NCBI RefSeq assembly: GCF_900108335.1
Contig: NZ_FNVT01000004.1
Location: forward strand, 124,001-188,000
Reading direction: 5' to 3'
DNA length: 64,000 nt
DNA from: Nonomuraea solani
Lineage (GTDB): Bacteria > Actinomycetota > Actinomycetes > Streptosporangiales > Streptosporangiaceae
Numbering within the stretch: position 1 is the first letter of the stretch; every line of letters starts with the position of its first letter. Shown here in pieces: positions 1-8,606 of the stretch. A model generated the notes under the pieces. It was not told the origin of the DNA. It made no database searches and saw nothing but the letters and a program-made list of their open reading frames with translations. The position numbers and the translations under genes are program-made.

Positions 1-342
1 ACCAACACGCCGCCCCACCCGGCGGTGGAGGCGGCGATCACCCTGCTCCCCGCGCTCCTGAGCCGAGGACCGGTGCGCCTGCGCACGGTGGCCGACGCGG
101 TCCACCTGTCGCCGAGCCGCCTGGCACACCTGTTCAGCGCGCAGGTGGGGATCCCGATGCGGCCGTACGTACGGTGGCTACGCCTGCAACACGCCATCGA
201 CCGGGTAGCCGATGGAGAAACGTTGACCACAGCCGCCCACAGCGCCGGTTTCACCGACAGCCCCCACTTCACCCGAGCCTTCCGGAAGGCTTTCGGAACC
301 GCCCCCTCCGAGCTGGCCGCCGCGATCGACTGGCTACCTTGA
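1..342 (+). CDS. AraC-family transcriptional regulator, C-terminal part (5' end outside window)
   Basis: The frame is open from the first base and ends at 342, so the gene begins upstream of the window. The visible 113 residues carry the double helix-turn-helix of AraC/XylS regulators. The first helix pair lies around LRTVADAVHLSPSRLAHLF and the second around TAAHSAGFTDSPHFTRAF, followed by the typical FGTAPSEL ending. The ligand-binding N-terminal half is missing, so the effector cannot be guessed. It converges on the acyl-CoA ligase gene with only 4 bp between the stops. Confidence 0.85.
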   Translation, partial: TNTPPHPAVEAAITLLPALLSRGPVRLRTVADAVHLSPSRLAHLFSAQVGIPMRPYVRWLRLQHAIDRVADGETLTTAAHSAGFTDSPHFTRAFRKAFGTAPSELAAAIDWLP

Positions 343-346
343 ACCG

Positions 347-1882
347 CTAGCGCAGCTCACGCTTGAGAACCTTGCCGGTCGCCGTCATCGGCAGGCTCTC
401 GCAGAACTGGACGCTCCGCGGGTATTTGTAGGCCGCCATGTTCTCTTTACACCAGGCGACAAGCTCGTCCTCGCTCACCGTCGCGCCGGGCGACGGGATG
501 ACGTACGCCTTGACCTCCTCACCGTGCGAGTCATGGGGCACGCCGACCACCGCCACCAGCGAGACCGCCGGGTGCGTCATCAGCACCTCTTCCACCTCGC
601 GCGGGTAGACGTTGAAGCCACCACGGATGATCATGTCCTTCGTACGGTCGACGATGGCGTAGTAGCCGTCCTCATCGCGGGTGGCGACGTCGCCGGTACG
701 GAACCAGCCGTCCCGCAGAACCTCCTCGGTGGCCTCGGGCCGCCCGTAATAGCCCTTCATGACGTTGTGCCCGCGAATGGCGATCTCGCCGGGCCCCTCG
801 CCCTCGATGGTGTTCCAGTCGTCGTCCACCAACCGCATCTGCACGCCCCAGATGGGAAAGCCGACGGTGCCGGGCTTGGTGGGCCGCCCAAGCTGGTTGA
901 AGCTGGCCACCGGCGACGTCTCCGACAGCCCGTACCCCTCCAGGATCGGAATGCCGAACGTGGCCGCGAAGTCCTTGTGCACCTCGACCGGACAGGACGC
1001 CCCGCCCGCCACCGCCACCCGCAACGTCGAGGGCACCTCGGCCCCGTCGGCGTGAATCTTCGCCAGCAGCGCCCAGAACATCGTCGGCACCCCGGCGAAC
1101 ATGGTCACCTTCTCCGTACGCATGAGCTCCAGCGCCTCACCGGGCTCGAAGCGCGGCTGGAGCACGAGGGTGGCACGCCGGCGCACGCTCACGTTCATGA
1201 CCGCGACCTGGCCGAAGGAGTGGAAGAGCGGCAGCACGGCGAGAGTGACGTCGCCGCCCGGGTCAGTGGGGAACATCTCATCGCTGACCATGGTGTTGGT
1301 CAGCATGTTCATGTGCGTCAACACGGCACCCTTGGGCTGACCGGTGGTGCCGGAGGTATAGAGAATGGCCGCGGTGTCCCCCGGCTCCGTCCGCACCGTC
1401 TCAAACTCCCCGGACATGCCCCCCAGCGCCGCCCAGAACGACTCACCGTACTCCGACTCTGTGGCGAGCGGCGTGGCAGGCAGAACGAAGAAGTGCTCAC
1501 ACCCCTCAACGACCTCGAAGGCATCCCGCCCACGCGCCCCCATGGGCAGTTCGGCGGATCCCTCAAAACAGAAGAGCGCCTTGGCCTCACTGTCAGCCAG
1601 GTGATAACTGATCTCGCGCGGCCGCAACAGCACATTGAGCGGAACCACGATCGCCCCGGCCTTGAGAATGCCGAAGTAGACGAAGGGAAAGTAGGGCACG
1701 TTCGGGCAGAGCAGCGCGACCTTGTCCCCTTTCCCGATCCCCCGCGCCACCAGGAGATTGGCCACCTGATTCGCAACGGAGTCCACCATGGAGTACGGCA
1801 GACGCAGGTCACCGAAAACGAGAGCGGTGCGGTCCGGAGCGTTGCGGGCGCTGTCTTCCAGAATGATCGACAAGTTGAGCAT
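347..1882 (-). CDS. Long-chain fatty-acid--CoA ligase (AMP-binding enzyme)
   Basis: This 511-aa protein belongs to the adenylate-forming superfamily (acyl-CoA synthetases). It activates a carboxylic acid with ATP and transfers it to CoA. Visible signatures are the P-loop-like YTSGTTGQPKGA, the GYGLSETSP motif, GWFRTGDVATRDEDGY with the hinge aspartate, and a C-terminal TATGKVLKRELR carrying the catalytic lysine. Length and domain order (large N-terminal, small C-terminal) are complete. The start is ATG at 1882. The exact acid is not predictable from sequence; a medium or long fatty acid is the usual default. It is transcribed alone, downstream of the VapBC-like pair. Confidence 0.9.
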   Translation of the reverse strand: MLNLSIILEDSARNAPDRTALVFGDLRLPYSMVDSVANQVANLLVARGIGKGDKVALLCPNVPYFPFVYFGILKAGAIVVPLNVLLRPREISYHLADSEAKALFCFEGSAELPMGARGRDAFEVVEGCEHFFVLPATPLATESEYGESFWAALGGMSGEFETVRTEPGDTAAILYTSGTTGQPKGAVLTHMNMLTNTMVSDEMFPTDPGGDVTLAVLPLFHSFGQVAVMNVSVRRRATLVLQPRFEPGEALELMRTEKVTMFAGVPTMFWALLAKIHADGAEVPSTLRVAVAGGASCPVEVHKDFAATFGIPILEGYGLSETSPVASFNQLGRPTKPGTVGFPIWGVQMRLVDDDWNTIEGEGPGEIAIRGHNVMKGYYGRPEATEEVLRDGWFRTGDVATRDEDGYYAIVDRTKDMIIRGGFNVYPREVEEVLMTHPAVSLVAVVGVPHDSHGEEVKAYVIPSPGATVSEDELVAWCKENMAAYKYPRSVQFCESLPMTATGKVLKRELR

Positions 1883-2004
1883 CGCGACCCTTTCCTCGGC
1901 AGGTGGGACGTACCACCCGGCTTCACGCCCAGGATGCCCTCAGAGTCATGGCAGAACTTGTACGAACGTGCTGCACCCAGGCCCCGCTCAGCCCTCAAGC
2001 AGTT

Positions 2005-2421
2005 TCAGACAGCGACCACCTGCACTGCTTTCCCGCACAGTTTGCTCATGTCGTCCTCGTCAGACGTCAGAACGATGGCAGGGCGTACCGAGCGCAGTGC
2101 GGTGGCCGCGACCACGGCGTCGATGGCGTACTTGCGACCGTGCAGGCGGGCATCTCGAAGAAGCGCGATGGCACGCGACGAGATGTCCTCGGTCACCGGC
2201 TCGATCTTCAGCCGGGACAGATACCACGTGAGACGATCACCTTTGACTCGGGCATCTTGTGCCTCGATCGGTGTCATGGCGCTGACCACAACCCGGAAGT
2301 CGTTGTCCTGCGCTTCCCGCAGGAACGCCGTAACCTGCTGGTCGGCCTCGCACCACTTCACGAGCCCCTCACAATCGAGAACCACGGTGCCCGCGCTCAG
2401 CCGGCTTCGTGCGCGTGCCAT
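2005..2421 (-). CDS. PIN-domain toxin of a VapBC-like pair
   Basis: This 138-aa protein has the acidic PIN-domain pattern: an early aspartate in VVLDCEGLVKW, a glutamate in MTPIEA, and later aspartates in YAIDAVVAATAL and TSDEDDM. PIN toxins are Mg2+-dependent endoribonucleases, typically cutting tRNA or rRNA. The gene overlaps the 3' end of the upstream small antitoxin-like gene by 25 bp, the normal antitoxin-then-toxin order. The target RNA is unknown. The pair could be chromosomally domesticated, but all acidic residues appear intact. Confidence 0.82.
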   Translation of the reverse strand: MARARSRLSAGTVVLDCEGLVKWCEADQQVTAFLREAQDNDFRVVVSAMTPIEAQDARVKGDRLTWYLSRLKIEPVTEDISSRAIALLRDARLHGRKYAIDAVVAATALRSVRPAIVLTSDEDDMSKLCGKAVQVVAV

Positions 2422-2708
2422 CCGTCCTCCTCTTGGAGTTCGGGCGCGGACTTGACGCGACGGAACAACTCCGCCGCCTCATCACGCAAAGACTGCGGGA
2501 TCGGCCCTGAGGCCGCCTCGTTCGCCTGCAGAGCCTCCTCCAGGAGATCCCTCTCGATCTGGCGCTCCACAGCGGCATCAACATAAGCGGAAAACCCGCG
2601 GGCTCCGACTCGCTCTCGGACAGCGCGAATGTTGCCCGATCTCAGGGACACACTGACCTTGGCGGCCGGGCCGTCCCCCGGAGGAAACTCTCGCTCTGGC
2701 CTGCTCAT
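2397..2708 (-). CDS. Antitoxin-like small protein paired with the PIN toxin
   Basis: This 103-aa charged protein has a short basic beta segment (AKVSVSLRSGNIRAVRERV) followed by helices, as expected for a ribbon-helix-helix or similar VapB-type antitoxin: an N-terminal DNA-binding part and a C-terminal acidic toxin-binding tail (ELFRRVKSAPELQEEDGW). Family assignment is by context and shape rather than a decisive motif. The ATG at 2708 sits 12 bp from a perfect 13-bp palindrome that is the likely operator. Confidence 0.72.
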   Translation of the reverse strand: MSRPEREFPPGDGPAAKVSVSLRSGNIRAVRERVGARGFSAYVDAAVERQIERDLLEEALQANEAASGPIPQSLRDEAAELFRRVKSAPELQEEDGWHAHEAG

Positions 2709-2720
2709 AAACTCAGTTTA

Positions 2721-2733
2721 CTACTTGAAGTAG
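2721..2733. promoter_or_regulatory. Perfect palindrome upstream of the first VapBC-like pair (likely operator)
   Basis: The half-sites CTACTT and AAGTAG flank one central base. The site lies 12 bp upstream of the antitoxin start, inside the AT-rich promoter stretch. Type II antitoxins commonly bind such inverted repeats to repress their own promoter. Confidence 0.55.
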
Positions 2734-2871
2734 CAAAGCGCCGGTCCCCGTTCTGCGCGAGAACCGACCGTTTGGAGTCCGGGGTCTGCCGGCGTACGGT
2801 CCCAGAGCACAGCGGGTTCGTGCGGCGGCCGAGGGCAGGGACGGACGGCCTGGACGAAGGCAGGCCGGAGC

Positions 2872-2905
2872 GCGTTGGCCGTGCCCAGTGAGGCGCGGCC
2901 AACGC
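2872..2905 (-). terminator. Strong hairpin after the beta-helix gene
   Basis: A 10-bp perfect stem (GCGTTGGCCG pairing with CGGCCAACGC) closes a 14-nt loop that can itself fold. It starts 7 bp beyond the stop codon of the beta-helix gene. There is no T-run, which is common for actinomycete terminators. Confidence 0.6.
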
Positions 2906-2912
2906 TCATCAC

Positions 2913-4532
2913 TTACGAGCCACGGAGCCGATCAGCGAGCTGCTCCAGGTAGAGGGAGCCAGGTGCCAGCCCCGACCGGTTGGTCCCCTCCACATAGCCG
3001 GTCTGGTGGTTGGTGTACCAGTTGTGCCCGGTGACGATGCCGGTAGTGCCGATGGCGAAGTTCTGAGCGGTCGGTGGAGTCTGCACGCACAGCTTCTTGC
3101 CGTTGTCCACGGTGCAGTTCCACGCCACGCTGTTCACCGAGGACCAGCCATGCCCTTCCCCCCTGTCCCCGCGATTGTGCAGGGCCAGGACCCAATCGTT
3201 CTCGCTCTGGTTGGACAGTTCCTGGATGTTGTCGTACAGGAGCCCCTGACTCCACCGGTGATGGCCGCCGGTCTCGTTGTAGCCGAACTTGCTGTACCCG
3301 TTCAGCCACACATTGCCAGAGCAGGTGCTCATCCCCGTGCCGATGAAGGCGTGCCGCGCATGGAACGCTATCAGGTCGTTGAAGAGGACCTGCTGGGCCA
3401 TGCCACCGGCGCAGAAGCTGTACCGCATCCCTCCGATGATCCGGGAACGAGGTTGGACGGCCCGAACCCGCTGCACGGTAACCCGCGTGCTGCGCTGCAC
3501 CCAGACGCCGGAAACCGAGAAGTGCAGGAGCGCGGCGTTCATGACCCACGCGTCCTCGACCCTGCTGACGAAGATGCAGCTCTGCGGGTGGTCCTCGCTC
3601 GTGCTCGACGGATCGCCCATGTCGATGCGGAGGTTCTCCACACCGACATTGCGGACGAGCCCGGCCCGGTCCCAGACGTATACGTAGGACTGGGACAGGG
3701 ACCGTCGTAGATCGTTGAAGACGGGGGCGCAGATGATGATGTCGTTGCCGACGATCTTCCGGATGTACCTGTTGTACATGATGGGCAGCTCCGGCGGTTG
3801 GCCGGGGGTCCAGGGAGCATCGTTCACCACGCCCCCGCCGTTGATCGCGTCGGTCCACTCCTGGGTGTGCGGGTGATGGATGATGATGTTGTCGCCGACC
3901 TTTAGGTTGGTCGTCGATGCCAGGGTGATCCGGCGCTGTCCGGTCGTGACCAGGCTGGAGGTGATGCCGGTCTTGGTGCCGGGCACCTGCGATTCCCAGC
4001 CGCCGGACGTACCACCGACGAAGAGGACCGCACTCCTGGTCCCGTCGCCGGTACCGGTGATGACCGTGTTGACCGACGTGTCCTCTTCCTTGCCGACCCC
4101 GCGCAACACGACACCGTCGTGCTTCATCCGGAGCGTGCCGTCGACGAGGTAGTGACCGGCCTTGAGGAGCAGCGCCCCTCTGAACCCGTTGGCGCCGAGC
4201 GGCATCACTCCTACCTCGTCGAGCGCGGCCTGAATGTGCGCGGTGTTGTCACCCGTGACAGGGCCGATCTCCTTGACGACTGGGACGGACGGGATCGGCG
4301 TCTGGCCATTGCGGTACCCGGCCCAGCTGAAGTCCGGGATCACCTTCCCTCGTGAATCCGGCTTGTAGACAAGCCGGCCGTCGGCGCCCGGGTAGACGAG
4401 CTGGGAATGCCATGTAGCCGCCTGCGCCGCGTCGGGGGCCAGCACGTCACGGGTCAGGGACGCGGCCGCCCCCGCGACCACGGCCCCACCACCGATCCTG
4501 AGCAGGCTGCGGCGCGATAGAGATCCGGGCAT
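2913..4532 (-). CDS. Tat-exported right-handed beta-helix (pectate-lyase-fold) protein
   Basis: This 539-aa protein begins with a twin-arginine signal (SRRSLLRIGG, a hydrophobic AAA-rich core, then AQA for cleavage near residue 38). The mature part starts with a segment typical of pectate-lyase-like proteins (TGDNTAHIQAALDEVGV, then GALLLKAGHYLVDGTL). It continues with long runs of short beta-strands and Asn/Val ladders (GVVLRGVG, GVENLRIDMG, HRWSQGLLYDNIQ). It is probably a secreted polysaccharide lyase or glycoside hydrolase. I cannot name the substrate or the catalytic residues. It is a single-gene transcript with a hairpin behind it. Confidence 0.8.
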   Translation of the reverse strand: MPGSLSRRSLLRIGGGAVVAGAAASLTRDVLAPDAAQAATWHSQLVYPGADGRLVYKPDSRGKVIPDFSWAGYRNGQTPIPSVPVVKEIGPVTGDNTAHIQAALDEVGVMPLGANGFRGALLLKAGHYLVDGTLRMKHDGVVLRGVGKEEDTSVNTVITGTGDGTRSAVLFVGGTSGGWESQVPGTKTGITSSLVTTGQRRITLASTTNLKVGDNIIIHHPHTQEWTDAINGGGVVNDAPWTPGQPPELPIMYNRYIRKIVGNDIIICAPVFNDLRRSLSQSYVYVWDRAGLVRNVGVENLRIDMGDPSSTSEDHPQSCIFVSRVEDAWVMNAALLHFSVSGVWVQRSTRVTVQRVRAVQPRSRIIGGMRYSFCAGGMAQQVLFNDLIAFHARHAFIGTGMSTCSGNVWLNGYSKFGYNETGGHHRWSQGLLYDNIQELSNQSENDWVLALHNRGDRGEGHGWSSVNSVAWNCTVDNGKKLCVQTPPTAQNFAIGTTGIVTGHNWYTNHQTGYVEGTNRSGLAPGSLYLEQLADRLRGS

Positions 4533-4853
4533 GATGTGTTTCTCCTCCGAAGGGGCCCCGGACCCAACTCTCCGACCACCGAGGCGGGTCTGAGCTTGTC
4601 CGTTGGGCCAGGGAAAGACATACGGAGGCTAGAAGAGGGCGGTATGTTTCCCCTATATCGCCGGGGTCATCCCGAAGCTGTGCACCTCGCCGATCGCGAG
4701 CCTGGGTCCGGGTCCGGTCGATCACCAACGTGATCGACGCCGTCGCAGACTTGCGCCAGCGCCTCTTTCTTGCACGGTCTACCCGGCATCATCACGGCCT
4801 TCCTGCGCAACGGCCGAGTCGCCCTGATCGAACTTTCTCTTATCTCCGCAGGT

Positions 4854-4911
4854 CTACGCCTCGCCAGAGGTCAGACCGACCGGGCAGGCGACACCCGTCC
4901 CGCCGATGCCG
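4854..4911 (-). pseudogene. Relic of a second msrA 3' end
   Basis: Read on the minus strand, the last 18 codons before the TAG at 4854-4856 encode [18 protein letters not shown], against [18 protein letters not shown] in the intact msrA ending at 5931. The two DNAs agree at about 85 % of 60 positions. Six of the seven differing codons are synonymous and one changes Arg to Gly. Upstream of these codons the similarity stops abruptly and stops appear. It is either the remnant of a diverged msrA paralogue or an attachment-site-like duplication. Confidence 0.7.
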
Positions 4912-4914
4912 ACC

Positions 4915-5020
4915 TAACGGACCTTCGATCGGTACTCAGCCCACAAGTCGACGGCCTCTTGGAGATCAAGAGCAGGTCACCGACCGCCGGCGCCGTGAAG
5001 ACGACGTCGGACACGTTTAC
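4915..5020 (-). pseudogene. Possible frameshifted gene remnant of unknown family
   Basis: On the minus strand one frame reads VNVSDVVFTAPAVGDLL. A shifted frame then continues with LQEAVDLWAEYRSKVR and a TAG at 4915-4917. Together they look like a coherent protein C-terminus broken by a one-base frameshift. I do not recognise a family and the stretch is short, so this is tentative. Confidence 0.25.
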
Positions 5021-5055
5021 TCGTCGCCCGGGGTGGCGGCCAGCGATCCGCGAGT

Positions 5056-5163
5056 ATGCCCGAAAGCGGCCAGTACCTCATCGAGCGATACACGCTCACC
5101 CGTGTCCGTGACCGATCGGGCGAGCACAAGCGCCAGATCACGCTGCGGGAGCACGTGGACTGA
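5056..5163 (+). CDS. Possible 35-aa protein or C-terminal remnant
   Basis: An ATG at 5056 opens a 35-codon frame (MPESGQYLIERYTLTRV..., ending REHVD) whose composition looks coding: charged and with few rare residues. It overlaps the 3' end of the antitoxin gene on the other strand by 26 bp. No Shine-Dalgarno sequence is evident. It may equally be the leftover end of a lost gene. No function can be given. Confidence 0.25.
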   Translation: MPESGQYLIERYTLTRVRDRSGEHKRQITLREHVD

Positions 5164-5437
5164 TTCGCACCTCCAGCTCGGCGTCCAGAGCCCTAGCCAG
5201 TCGCTCGAGGACCGGCAGCGTCGGCACCGTGCCTCCTCCTTCGAAACGGGCCACTGCTGACTGCGTCATGTCAGCCGCACGAGCCAGCTCACTCTGGCTC
5301 CACCCACGAGATTCCCGCATCTGTCGTACTGCCCGACCGAGTTCGAAGGCGAGACGAGCCGCATCGTATGCCTCGGCCGCCCCGGGCTCGGACAGTCGTC
5401 GGTCACGGAGATCAGCCCAATCGGTCCGCTCGGTCAT
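5138..5437 (-). CDS. XRE-type helix-turn-helix antitoxin (HigA-like)
   Basis: This 99-aa protein has a central HTH_XRE domain (RQMRESRGWSQSELARAADMTQSAVARFEGGGTVPTLPVLERLARALDAEL). I place the start at the ATG at 5437 because it overlaps the TGA of the upstream toxin by one base (TGATG), which couples the two translations. A longer reading from 5476 would overlap the toxin further. It should neutralise the toxin and repress the pair by binding the palindrome at 5781-5800. Toxin-first order is characteristic of HigBA. Confidence 0.82.
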   Translation of the reverse strand: MTERTDWADLRDRRLSEPGAAEAYDAARLAFELGRAVRQMRESRGWSQSELARAADMTQSAVARFEGGGTVPTLPVLERLARALDAELEVRISPRAPAA

Positions 5438-5784
5438 CACCACTCCTCGTCCACCGAGTGCGCCTCGTCCTTGCAACGGGACAACGCCCGCCGCGCCCGG
5501 TCCACTTCTCGATCTTCCCTCATTCGCGTTTTGTGGAAAACGGTCAGAAGGATGATCCGCCGATCCGAAGAGATCCAGTAGCTGATCCGCATAGTCAGAT
5601 CATCAAGGTAGAACCGCAGCTCGCGCAGCTTGCCATCGAGCTGTCGCGTGTACGGCTCTCCCAGCAACGGGCCTTCCGCCGCCAGCAGATCGATGTAGAA
5701 AGCCGCACGCGCGAACGACTCTGCCGAGAGTTTCTCCAGCCACTCCCGAACTTCCGGTTCCAGCTCTACGCTACCCCAGACCAT
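5437..5784 (-). CDS. RelE/HigB-superfamily toxin (Gp49-like)
   Basis: This 115-aa protein resembles the phage-derived Gp49-like/HigB toxins: an N-terminal helix region (EVREWLEKLSAESFARAAFYIDLLAAEG), then LRELRFYLDDLTMRISYWISSDRRIILLTVFHKTRM. The central basic/aromatic strands and the K-T-x-x-x-R-E segment are typical. Such toxins cleave mRNA on the ribosome. The start codon ATG (5784-5782) lies inside a perfect palindrome, with a TAGCAT hexamer 7 nt upstream, so the transcript may be leaderless. Confidence 0.82.
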   Translation of the reverse strand: MVWGSVELEPEVREWLEKLSAESFARAAFYIDLLAAEGPLLGEPYTRQLDGKLRELRFYLDDLTMRISYWISSDRRIILLTVFHKTRMREDREVDRARRALSRCKDEAHSVDEEW

Positions 5785-5800
5785 AGCAACGATGCTATGG
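5781..5800. promoter_or_regulatory. Perfect 8+4+8 palindrome over the HigB-like start codon
   Basis: CCATAGCA and TGCTATGG flank four bases, and the toxin ATG is embedded in the site. On the coding (minus) strand TAGCAT at 5797-5792 fits a -10 box placing transcription start at or near the A of the ATG. The antitoxin is the expected ligand, giving direct autorepression. Confidence 0.65.
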
Positions 5801-5930
5801 CAGCAGAACTCCCCGCTCAGGCAATCGCAGAATTTGACCGCTCAAAGTGATTCCACAACTACCCACGGCCACTTCGGCGGACGGAAGCGTGAATGCCCTC
5901 GAGACTCCGGTGATCACGACCCCCGCGACC

Positions 5931-6593
<663 letters not shown>

Positions 6594-6714
6594 CGCGCTA
6601 CCTCCATAGGTCGCATCCAGCCTACATAGCCCGCAACACTTAAGGAGGTCTACACATTTCCGTACAGCGACCGAAATTTGTGTTTAAAGGTGGTAATGCC
6701 CGAAACTTGGCTAC

Positions 6715-7638
6715 ATGCCTGACCTTCGGCGCGGTGCGCTCTACGGGATCGCCGCCTACACCATGTGGGGTCTGTTCCCCCTCTACTGGCCACTGCTCAA
6801 GCCCTCCGGAGCCGTCGAGATCCTCGCCCACCGGATGGTCTGGTCCCTCCTGGCCGTCGTCGCCGTGCTCGCCATCCGCCACCACTGGTCCTGGTTCCGC
6901 ACCCTGGCCGGACAGCCGCGCAAGCTAGCCCTCCTCACCATCGCCGCCATCCTCGTCACGATCAACTGGGGCACCTACATCTACGCGGTCAACACCGGCC
7001 ACGTCGTGGAGAGCGCCCTCGGCTACTTCATCAACCCCCTCGTCAACGTGCTGTTCGGGGTCGCGCTACTGCGCGAGCGGCTGCGTCCGCTGCAGTGGGC
7101 GGCCGTCGGGTTCGGGGCGCTGGCGGTGCTCGTGCTGACGCTCGACTACGGCCGCCTGCCCTGGATCGCGCTCACCCTGGCCGTCAGCTTCGGCCTGTAC
7201 GGGCTGGTCAAGAAGCGCGCCAACGTGGCGGCCACCGAGGCGCTCGCCGTCGAGACGCTGGTCCTGCTGCTGCCCGCCCTCGGCTACCTGGTCTTTCTGC
7301 AGACGACGGGCGCGGCCACGTTCGGGCAGGCGGGCGCCTGGCACGTGGTGCTGCTGGTGGGCTCTGGGCTCATCACGGCGGTGCCGCTGATCTGCTTCGG
7401 GGCCGCGGCCATCCGGGTGCCGCTGAGCACGATGGGGCTGCTGCAGTACATCGCGCCGATCCTGCAGTTCGCCTGCGGGGTGCTGGTCGCCAAGGAGGTC
7501 ATGCCGTCGAGCCGGTGGATCGGGTTCTCGATCGTGTGGCTGGCGCTGGCGCTGTTCACGTACGACAGCATCCGGGCGGCCCGTGCGGCCGCCCGGAGCC
7601 GGAGGTCAGCCCGAGCGCTCGACCACGTAGTCACATAG
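6715..7638 (+). CDS. rarD: RarD-like EamA/DMT family permease
   Basis: This 307-aa integral membrane protein has about ten transmembrane segments made of two EamA-type repeats. It starts RRGALYGIAAYTMWGLFPLYWPLLKPSGAVEILAHRMVWS, which is diagnostic of the RarD subgroup. RarD proteins were named for chloramphenicol sensitivity, but their substrate remains unclear. There is no evident Shine-Dalgarno before the ATG. The 3' end overlaps the convergent polyprenyl synthase gene by 33 bp. Confidence 0.9.
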   Translation: MPDLRRGALYGIAAYTMWGLFPLYWPLLKPSGAVEILAHRMVWSLLAVVAVLAIRHHWSWFRTLAGQPRKLALLTIAAILVTINWGTYIYAVNTGHVVESALGYFINPLVNVLFGVALLRERLRPLQWAAVGFGALAVLVLTLDYGRLPWIALTLAVSFGLYGLVKKRANVAATEALAVETLVLLLPALGYLVFLQTTGAATFGQAGAWHVVLLVGSGLITAVPLICFGAAAIRVPLSTMGLLQYIAPILQFACGVLVAKEVMPSSRWIGFSIVWLALALFTYDSIRAARAAARSRRSARALDHVVT

Positions 7639-8595
7639 AGCCAAAAATGCGTCTTTAGCCGGGATGTCGGGCAGGCCCGAAATGTCGGTACGAGCCCGGT
7701 TCACCCAGGACTCCAGCTCCGCCCGCGCCCGCGCCATCCCGGAGTGGGCGCGCAGCAGGGTCAGCGCCTCCTCGACATCCTCCTCGGCCACCGGACCCGA
7801 CAGCAGAGACGTCAGGCGGGGTGAGTCACCAGCCGCCAGCACGTACAGAACCGGGAGGGTTTTGATGCCCTCCCGCAGGTCCGTCCCCTGGGTCTTGCCC
7901 GACTGGGCACCCGTCGAGGCCACGTCCAGCAGGTCGTCCCCGAGCTGCCAGGCCACCCCGATCGCCTCGCACGCGCGGCTCAGGCGCTCCTCCACGTCGG
8001 CCGGCGAGCCCGACAGCAGCGCGCCGAACCGGCCGGAGGCGGCGATCAGCGAGCCCGTCTTGTCCGCCAGAACGCTCAGATAGTGGTCGATCGGGTCTTC
8101 TCCGTCACGCGGACCGATGGTCTCGCGGATCTGACCCTGGACGAGACGGGAGAACGTCTGCGCCTGCACCCGGATCAACTCGGGACCGAGATCGGCCAGG
8201 ATGTCGGAAGCCTGGGCGAAAAGGTAGTCACCGGTGAGAATCGCCACGGTGTTGTCCCACCGGGCGTTGGCGGACGGCGAGCCCCGGCGCACCGGGGCCT
8301 CGTCCATGACGTCGTCGTGGTAGAGCGAGCCCAGATGGGTCAGTTCGATGACCACGGCGCCGGGCACCACACCCGGCGCCGACGGGTCACCGAACTGGGC
8401 GGCGAGCAAGACCATCAGCGTACGGAACCGCTTGCCGCCCGCCTCGATGAGGTGCTTGGACGCCTCCGTCACGAAGGCGTCCTCGCTCTCCACGGACGAG
8501 CGCAGGAGCTTCTCGACCGCGGCCAGTCCGTTGGCCACGTCCTGCGCCAACCGCTCGTCCTCAATGGGAAGGTCAACCACGGGAGGCGCAGACAT
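7606..8595 (-). CDS. Polyprenyl (probably menaquinone-chain) diphosphate synthase
   Basis: This 329-aa trans-prenyltransferase condenses isopentenyl diphosphate onto an allylic starter to build the long side chain of menaquinone. Both aspartate-rich motifs are present: DDVMDEAPVRRG (first) and GDDLLDV (second), along with EAGGKRFRTLMVLLA near the N-terminus. A large residue region before the first motif fits a long-chain (C35-C45) product, but chain length is inference. It begins 11 bp after nuoN and so is the last gene of the complex I operon. The mycobacterial counterpart is GrcC1. Confidence 0.92.
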   Translation of the reverse strand: MSAPPVVDLPIEDERLAQDVANGLAAVEKLLRSSVESEDAFVTEASKHLIEAGGKRFRTLMVLLAAQFGDPSAPGVVPGAVVIELTHLGSLYHDDVMDEAPVRRGSPSANARWDNTVAILTGDYLFAQASDILADLGPELIRVQAQTFSRLVQGQIRETIGPRDGEDPIDHYLSVLADKTGSLIAASGRFGALLSGSPADVEERLSRACEAIGVAWQLGDDLLDVASTGAQSGKTQGTDLREGIKTLPVLYVLAAGDSPRLTSLLSGPVAEEDVEEALTLLRAHSGMARARAELESWVNRARTDISGLPDIPAKDAFLALCDYVVERSG

Positions 8596-8606
8596 ACGAG
8601 ATCCCC

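Larger units (their letters stand above)
4533..5137. other. 605-bp stretch without an intact gene: gene debris
   Basis: No complete gene is convincing here. The left part (4533-4853) holds the presumed promoter of the beta-helix gene and otherwise nothing I recognise. The right part contains a decayed copy of the 3' end of msrA (4854-4911), a minus-strand region that reads protein-like in two frames (about 4915-5020), and a short plus-strand frame (5056-5163). The mixture suggests an old insertion or deletion site beside the HigBA-like pair. Confidence 0.6.

Noticed and set aside
524..2455. A 643-codon open frame on the plus strand across the acyl-CoA ligase gene
   Set aside because: Its translation is histidine- and arginine-rich, typical of the reverse complement of a high-GC gene, and the minus-strand ligase is complete and conserved.
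4730..5260. A 176-codon plus-strand frame across the gap before the antitoxin
   Set aside because: The translation is Ser/Arg/Pro-rich without motif and antisense to the antitoxin 3' end.
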